This document shows, piece after piece, positions 50,039 through 55,187 of a stretch of DNA of 55,187 nucleotides. The position numbers and the translations under genes were made by a program. The DNA lies in the NCBI GenBank assembly GCA_001310715.1, contig BAXV01000023.1, positions 1 to 55,187 on the forward strand, given 5' to 3'. The notes under the pieces are model-generated. The model saw nothing but the letters and a program-made list of their open reading frames with translations. It had not been told where the DNA came from and ran no database searches. Position 1 is the first letter of the stretch, and each line of letters starts with the position of its first letter. The stretch comes from Pseudovibrio sp. JCM 19062. Its GTDB lineage: Bacteria; Pseudomonadota; Alphaproteobacteria; Rhizobiales; Stappiaceae.

Positions 50039-51243
50039 TCAGGCTATCTTCGAAATACTTGGAATATATGTGTCATGAATAACCAGCGCCGCAGCACCAA
50101 GCGCGGCCGTCATCCAGCCGGACGTGCCCCGCACAACCCGTGGCAGCTTTCGGTCTGCGCGAACGGAAACTGTCGCCTCAAACAGGTCCAGCCTCTCAAT
50201 CAATTGCTCCAGAAGCTCCGGTGGCATCGCACCGCCAAGAACGATGCTTCGGGATCGAAAAGGTTCTCAAGCGTCCCGATCGCCTGTGCCAGTGGGCCGG
50301 CAGCCTCACTGATCCACGCATCCAGATCAGGATCGCCCGCTGCCAGCAGATCCGAAAGACCCTTCTGGCTCTCCGCAGATTTCCCCCGCGCCTGCAAAAA
50401 CTCACTTGCAGCCATCCGGCTGGTATAGGTCTCCAAACACCCGCGATTACCGCAGGAGCAAAGTCGCCCGCCCCGCTCCACAACCACATGCCCCAATTCG
50501 CCTGCATTGCCAAACGCACCATGCAGAATCTCGCCATTGGAAATCACGCCAAGACCAAGCCCGGTGCCAAAATAAACAAAACAGAAGGACTGCAACTCTG
50601 TGGCCGAACCGGTTGTTTGTTCCGCAATCGCAGCCGCCGTTGCATCATTTTCAACTCGCACCGGCATTTGCAATGTTTCTTCAAACAAGGCGTGAGGATC
50701 TTGGTCGTCCCAGCCGATCAACTCTGCCTTCCCTGTTCCGCTCAGGCCCACACGGCCAAACGGCCCCGGCATAACGATGCCCGCGCCCAAGACCGGCGGC
50801 ACATCCTTGCCAACCGAAGAAAGCGCCTCATCACACGCCGCCTTCACCGCCGGCAAAACAACAGCAGGCTCACTACTCTCTAAATCCGTCCGTTTGGTAT
50901 AAAGAGTATCCCCGAGAAAATTCACCAGTGCGCACAAAATCGCATTGGGACGAACCTCAATGCCCAGTGCAACAGCCCCTTGCGGGTTCACAGTGTACTG
51001 CATCGCCGGTAAGCCGCGTCCTTTCGTTTGCCGCTCACCAGCAAGAATCAGAGCCTCGCCCTCCAGTTCCGCAATAATGTTACTCATCGCCTGAGTGGAC
51101 AAGCCTGTCAGGCGCGCCAGTTCCGCACGGCCTAGTTGTCCCTGGGAACGCAAATGCCCGAGCACCACTTTCCTATTGTGAAGTCGGGTTCTTTCGGCGT
51201 TGGAGCCTATGATTTTTAACGGTGCGTCTCGGTACATAACCAT
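50039..51243 (-). CDS. ROK-family regulator or sugar kinase-like protein (one frameshift)
   Basis: About 401 residues. An amino-terminal winged helix (LGRAELARLTGLSTQAMSNII) is followed by a ROK domain with ATP-site and zinc motifs: GAGIVMPGPFG, ENDATAAAIAEQ, YFGTGLGLGVI, GELGHVVVERGG and the zinc cluster CSCGNRGCLE. The DNA-binding domain marks it as a NagC/XylR-type repressor. The frame changes at about 50228 (FDPEASFL to AMPPELLEQLIERL), with the end at 50039. The start is ATG 51243. It is divergent from the sugar ABC transporter, which it probably regulates in response to an imported sugar or amino sugar. Confidence 0.85.
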
Positions 51244-51397
51244 CCATTAATTCAAAACACTTGAATATTCAACTAAATTGACTTAAATATGTCAGCCCTG
51301 TGAAATACGAGTAGAAGAATTTTCTTTTGCGATTTATCAGAAGAAGCAGGGTGAGGAATAGAGGGCAACGCCAACTATATTTTTGAGGAGAGGGTCA

Positions 51398-52651
51398 ATG
51401 AAGCATATGAAAAAGTGGATGCTAGGGGCAACCACGGCAGCATGCGCACTATTTGCGACAGGCAGCGCACAAGCAGTTGAAATTGAGTACTGGCAATATT
51501 TCTTTGAACCACGCGTGAAGGCAATGGAAACCCTGATCGAGAACTTCGAGAAGGCAAATCCGGACATCACCGTTAAAATGACCCACTTCCCGTATGCGGA
51601 TTACCGCACGAAAGTGGCAGCAGCGATTCCGGCAGGCCAAGGCCCGGATGTAGTGCAGCTGTTTTATGGCTGGCTGAACGATTATGTGAACGCACAGCTG
51701 ATCCAGCCACTCCCTGCCGACGTTTTCCCGCCAGCTGAAATTGAAGCCGAGTTCTTCCCCATGGTGCAGGCCATGAAGCGTGGTGACCAGTACATGGCCT
51801 TACCAACCGCTGTGCGCTCGCTAGCTCTGTTTTACAACAAGCGCCTGTTCGACCAAGCAGGCATCGACGGCCCGCCAAAAACGCTCGACGAGCTGGTTGA
51901 AACCGCCAAGAAGCTCACCCAGAAAGATGGCGCTGGCAACCTCTCCACCGTTGGTATCACCACTGGCATGAACGCTCAGGACCACCACTGGTTCCGTGAA
52001 GTACTCGTGCGCCAATTCCAAGGCGATCCCTACAAGGATAACTACCGGACAGTGAACTACAACACAGACGCAGGCAAAGCTGCTCTGAAGTTCTACTCTG
52101 ATCTTGAGTTCACCCACAAAGTGACTGCAGCAGGCTTTATGGACGAGCCGCAGGCCGCCTTTAAAGCGGGCCGCGCAGGCATGCACATCGACGGCTCCTT
52201 CCGCATCGGCGCACTGGACAAAGTGCGCGGCCTAAAGTGGGGCGTGGCAGAACTGCCAGCAGCAGCTGACGGGACGCGGTCCAACTACTCCTCCTACTGG
52301 GTCAATGGCATTACCTCCAAAGCCACAGATGAGAAGTACGACGCAGCCGTCAAGTTCATGAAGTACGTGACCTCGGATGAAGCCATGCAAGTCTGGCTCG
52401 ACACTGTTGGCGAGCTTCCGGCAAAACCATCTGCCGCCATGACAGAAGCCAACGCCAACCACGAGGTCTACGGTCCGTTCATCAAAGGCCTGGGCTACGC
52501 AAAGACAACAATCTTTGCCAACGAAAGCGGTCAGCGTCAGGCGCTCATGGATATGGTTGCGCGCATGCGTCTTGAAGATCAGTCTGCAGAAGACTCCCTT
52601 GCTCAGGCCGCAAGCGAAGAGCAGAAAATTCTCGACGACTACTACAACTAA
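51398..52651 (+). CDS. Sugar-type ABC transporter binding protein
   Basis: An intact 417-residue periplasmic protein of the cluster-B/UgpB-MalE type. The signal peptide is MKHMKKWMLGATTAACALFA up to SAQA, then VEIEYWQYFFEPRVKAMETL begins the mature part. FEKANPDITVKM, IPAGQGPDVVQLFYG and ALPTAVRSLALFYNKRLFDQAG are family segments, and FKAGRAGMHIDGSFRIG is the usual second-lobe segment. GAGGAGAGG lies before ATG 51398, preferred over TTG 51383. Ligand unknown; carbohydrate or conjugate of a sugar suggested by the ROK regulator and the deacetylase. Confidence 0.85.
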   Translation: MKHMKKWMLGATTAACALFATGSAQAVEIEYWQYFFEPRVKAMETLIENFEKANPDITVKMTHFPYADYRTKVAAAIPAGQGPDVVQLFYGWLNDYVNAQLIQPLPADVFPPAEIEAEFFPMVQAMKRGDQYMALPTAVRSLALFYNKRLFDQAGIDGPPKTLDELVETAKKLTQKDGAGNLSTVGITTGMNAQDHHWFREVLVRQFQGDPYKDNYRTVNYNTDAGKAALKFYSDLEFTHKVTAAGFMDEPQAAFKAGRAGMHIDGSFRIGALDKVRGLKWGVAELPAAADGTRSNYSSYWVNGITSKATDEKYDAAVKFMKYVTSDEAMQVWLDTVGELPAKPSAAMTEANANHEVYGPFIKGLGYAKTTIFANESGQRQALMDMVARMRLEDQSAEDSLAQAASEEQKILDDYYN

Positions 52652-52666
52652 GCATGACAGATTACA

Positions 52667-52693
52667 TGTGAGGACAACCACTTTGCCCTCACA
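52667..52693 (+). terminator. Hairpin after the binding-protein gene
   Basis: TGTGAGG (52667-52673) and CCTCACA (52687-52693) form a 7-bp stem with a 13-base loop, 15 bp after the stop codon. No U-run follows, so it is more likely an mRNA-stabilising or attenuating hairpin between binding protein and permeases. Confidence 0.5.
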
Positions 52694-52827
52694 TCTTCAG
52701 CTCAGCAGATACGGAAACGGCTCTTTCAGCAGAGCCACAAAACACCTTATAACAAAGAGTTAGAGCAGTCTTATGAAACAACTTCTCAGCGGACTGCTGT
52801 AGATCCGGGCATAATCAGGGGGCGGTC

Positions 52828-53718
52828 TTGGGGATTTATAAGAGGCTCACGATCTCGCAAAAGCAGATCGTCTGGGCATGGGGGCTACTTGCCATCCCGA
52901 TTGTTTTTTTTATGTGGTTGTGCGCTTCTATCCAACAGCAAACGCCATTGTCCTTTCCTTTCAGGAATGGAACTTGCTTGGCGCACGCAACTGGGCAGGG
53001 TTCGACAATTATGTTAAACTGTTCAGCGACCCAAACTTCTGGAAGTATTCGCCAACACCTTTCTATATCTAATTTTGGGAACCCCCACCTCCCTGCTCCT
53101 TGCCTTCGTAATCGCCTTCCATCTCGACAAACTGCGCTTCATGCACGGCACAATCCGCGCGCTCTACTTCCTGCCCTTCATGACCAGTGCGGTCGCAATG
53201 GCATGGGTCTGGCGCTGGTTCTACCAGCGTTCCAATTGGCGTGTTCAACAACGCACTAGCAACCTTTGGCATTCCGCAGTTCCCGTTCCTGAACTCAACC
53301 ACCTACGCCCTACCCTCCATTCTGGCACCGGCCATCTGGCAGGTCTCGGGTTTCAGGTCATCATCTTCATGGCAGGTCTGCGCGCCATTCCGCAAACCTA
53401 TTACGAAGCAGCCCGCATTGACGCGTCTCAGCGTGGGAGACCCTGACAGAGATCACCCTTCCGCTACTCAAGCCAACCATCGTGTTTCTGGTTGTCTTCT
53501 CCTCAATCGGTTTCCTGCGCATCTTCGATCATGTCTTCAACATGACCACTAATGATCCGGGCGGCCCGCTCAATTCCACCAAGCCCTTGGTTCTGATGAT
53601 CTACGACACCGCATTTAACTCTTTTGACATGGGATACGCGGCAGCACAGACGGTTGTTTTGTTCACCGTTCTGCTTGTCGTAAGCCTGCTACAACTGCGC
53701 GTCATGAGGGATAAATAA
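52828..53718 (+). CDS. Sugar ABC transporter permease 1 (about five frameshifts)
   Basis: A MalF/UgpA-type inner-membrane protein of about 297 residues. Segments from several frames join into one: VVVRFYPTANAIVLSFQEWN, NWAGFDNYVKLFSDPNFWK, ALYFLPFMTSAVAMAWVWRW, GFQVIIFMAGLRAIPQTYYE (start of the EAA loop YEAARIDA, then TEITLPLLKPTIVF), and AAAQTVVLFTVLLVVSLLQL. Breaks are at about 52905, 53045, 53225, 53345 and 53435. The only start in frame is TTG 52828 behind GGGGGCGG, so the start is uncertain. It forms the channel with permease 2; the ATPase is not in the window. Confidence 0.78.
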
Positions 53719-53719
53719 G

Positions 53720-54598
53720 ATGGCCTTTTCAGAAACTCTGGGCACAAGCAAAAGTGCATCATCCCAACGCAGTGCCGCACGCAGAAAACGCAATCAGGCC
53801 CAGTTCATCCGCTGGCTCTTGCTCTTCGCAGGCGGCATTGCGATGGTCATGCCGATCATCTACATGCTGTCCACGTCATTCAAATATCCGTTTGAGGTCT
53901 ACAACCTGAACCTCATTCCGGAAGAACCGACCATCGAGAACTACACCTACGTTCTGGAAGATGGCCGCTTCTTCAGCTGGTTCACCAACTCGCTGGTTAT
54001 CGCCACCATAACAACCATCTGTAACGTGCTGTTCGACAGCCTCGTCGGTTATGTGCTGTGCAAGTACACGTTTCCGGGCCGTTACATCGTCTTCATCGCC
54101 ATTCTCTCAACCTTGATGATCCCAACCGAAATGCTGGTGATCCCATGGTATCTGATGAGCTCCACATTCGGCTGGCTCGACACCTACTGGGGCATCATGT
54201 TCCCCGGCCTCATGACCGCCTTCGGCACCTTCCTCATGAAGCAGTTTTTTTGAAACTGTACCGATGACTTCCTTGAAGCAGCTCGCATTGATGGCCTCAA
54301 CGAACTACAGATCTGGTGGACGGTCGCCATGCCACTGGTGCGCCCGGCGCTCGCTGCTCTGGCAATCTTCGTCTTTCTCGGCAACTGGACCGCCTTCATC
54401 TGGCCGCTCATCGTCACCAACAGTCAGGAGATGTACACCCTCCCCGTTGGCCTCACCACATTCTCTGTTGAAGCGCAGGTGGAGTGGGAACTCATCATGA
54501 CAGGCGCAGCAATCTCAACCATCCCGACCTTGATCGTATTTCTGGTATTCCAGCGCTACATCATTCGCGGCGTAGTAATGGCAGGACTTAAAGGATGA
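53720..54598 (+). CDS. Sugar ABC transporter permease 2 (one frameshift)
   Basis: A MalG/UgpE-type inner-membrane protein of about 293 residues with six hydrophobic segments. The first part reads FAGGIAMVMPIIYMLSTSFK, a characteristic amino end with the SFK motif, and NYTYVLEDGRFFSWFTNSLV; the EAA loop is FLEAARIDGLNELQIWWTV followed by MPLVRPAL. The frame changes at about 54250 in a T7 run (MKQFF to ETVPDDFLEA). AAATAAG precedes ATG 53720, two bases after the first permease. It ends in an ATGA overlap with the lyase gene, so the lyase is translated from the same message. Confidence 0.83.
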
Positions 54599-55187
54599 TC
54601 GACAGCTCCACATTCCCCCATCCCGTCTACAAGGACACAGTGCTGGCACCTCTTTTTGAAGGGGTAAAAGCACACCACATAGACGCCATCACGCACATCA
54701 ATCAGGCCCATCTGGTAATGCTCGTCGAGACTGGCATCATCCAGCGGAAACCGGCAAGCAGATCGCAAAGGCCCTTGTTGAGATCGAAAAAGATCTGGCA
54801 GACACTGATCCGGAATACACCGGTGAATACGAGGACTACTTCTTCCTTGTCGAAGCTGAGCTGAAGAACCGTCTTGGACCAGACATTGCAGGCATGTTGC
54901 ACACAGCACGCTCACGAAATGACATGGACCACACCGTTTTCAAACTGGCACTGGCAAAGCGTTGCGACGCCCTCACCCAGCAAGCACTGCATCTATGTGA
55001 TGTACTGATTAAGAAAGCTGAGATCGAGAAAGAAACGCTGATTGTCGCCTACACCCACGGCCAACCAGCACAGCCCTCAACCTTCGGCCACTACCTATCC
55101 GCTGCATTGGAAGTTCTGCTGCGCGATCTGGAACGCTTGAACCTTGCAAGAGCTGGCATAGACCACTGCCCCATGGGCGCTGCCGCA
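54595..55187 (+). CDS. Argininosuccinate lyase-like C-N lyase, C-terminus outside window (one frameshift)
   Basis: The first 198 or so residues of an aspartase/fumarase superfamily enzyme closest to argininosuccinate lyase: DTVLAPLFEGVKAHH, NQAHLVMLVETGII, and after a frame change near 54748 EYEDYFFLVEAELKNRLGP, GMLHTARSRNDMDHTVFKL (the SRND substrate-binding motif), YTHGQPAQPSTFGHYLSAA and ARAGIDHCPMGAA. The catalytic GSSxMPxKxN loop lies beyond the window. Coupling by overlap to a transporter operon and absence of arginine genes suggest a catabolic C-N lyase acting on an imported compound, for example one with an aspartate- or succinate-linked amine, rather than arginine synthesis. Confidence 0.8.

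Overview
The window looks like part of a repABC-type secondary replicon (plasmid or chromid) of an alphaproteobacterium. The evidence is a complete repA-repB-repC module (about 5.9-9.7 kb) with 16-bp palindromes that fit the published parS consensus of repABC plasmids. The other genes suit a marine or host-associated heterotroph: TRAP and tripartite tricarboxylate transporters, gentisate-type aromatic degradation, many ABC importers and an autotransporter. GC content near 50% by eye would fit a Pseudovibrio/Stappiaceae-like organism better than a typical high-GC Rhodobacterales, but the genus is a guess.

A warning applies everywhere. Most of the long genes are broken by one-base indels, usually an extra base in A/T runs of 7-8 or a missing base in short runs. 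Both halves of each broken gene stay well conserved, including in repA, which a maintained replicon would need. I read this mainly as sequencing or assembly error and annotate such genes as single CDSs with the breakpoints stated.

Layout. 0-6 kb: small stress and envelope genes (SpoIIAA-like, SHOCT, MsrQ-like), an AhpD-like peroxidase, an arsR-acr3 arsenite efflux pair with matching operators, a NUDIX hydrolase, and the parS-like sites. 5.9-9.7 kb: repCBA on the minus strand, with a likely counter-transcribed RNA between repB and repC. 10.6-11.3 kb: a GntR/FCD regulator. 11.9-18.6 kb: a surface-glycan cluster (UDP-galactopyranose mutase, GlfT2-like galactofuranosyltransferase, polysaccharide pyruvyl transferase family protein, a two-domain nitroreductase, a DUF707 protein). 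18.7-20.7 kb: an IS3 element abutting a truncated IS30.

20.8-27 kb: a MarR-AbrB pair divergent from a complete 3-hydroxybenzoate/gentisate operon (3-hydroxybenzoate 6-hydroxylase, fumarylpyruvate hydrolase, glutathione-type maleylpyruvate isomerase, gentisate 1,2-dioxygenase, and a second DinB/MDMPI-type isomerase-like protein). 27-37 kb: two further transport-plus-decarboxylase modules, each with a divergent LysR gene: tctCAB plus a 4,5-dihydroxyphthalate-decarboxylase-like protein, and a class II aldolase/decarboxylase plus a TAXI-TRAP transporter. Together with the gentisate operon these may form an island that imports substituted aromatic acids, decarboxylates them to 3-hydroxybenzoate and funnels that to fumarate and pyruvate.

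38.4-43.8 kb: an AfuABC-like ABC importer with a DeoR regulator and an inositol-monophosphatase/HisN-like phosphatase, which suggests import of a phosphorylated organic compound. 43.9-45 kb: fragments of IS630 and IS3 elements. 45-47 kb: an autotransporter with a beta-helix passenger. 47.3-47.6 kb: an IS481-like fragment. 47.6-55.2 kb: a two-domain PIG-L deacetylase, a ROK regulator, a sugar-type ABC importer and an argininosuccinate-lyase-like C-N lyase cut by the window end. The last cluster is the best candidate for an undescribed catabolic system.
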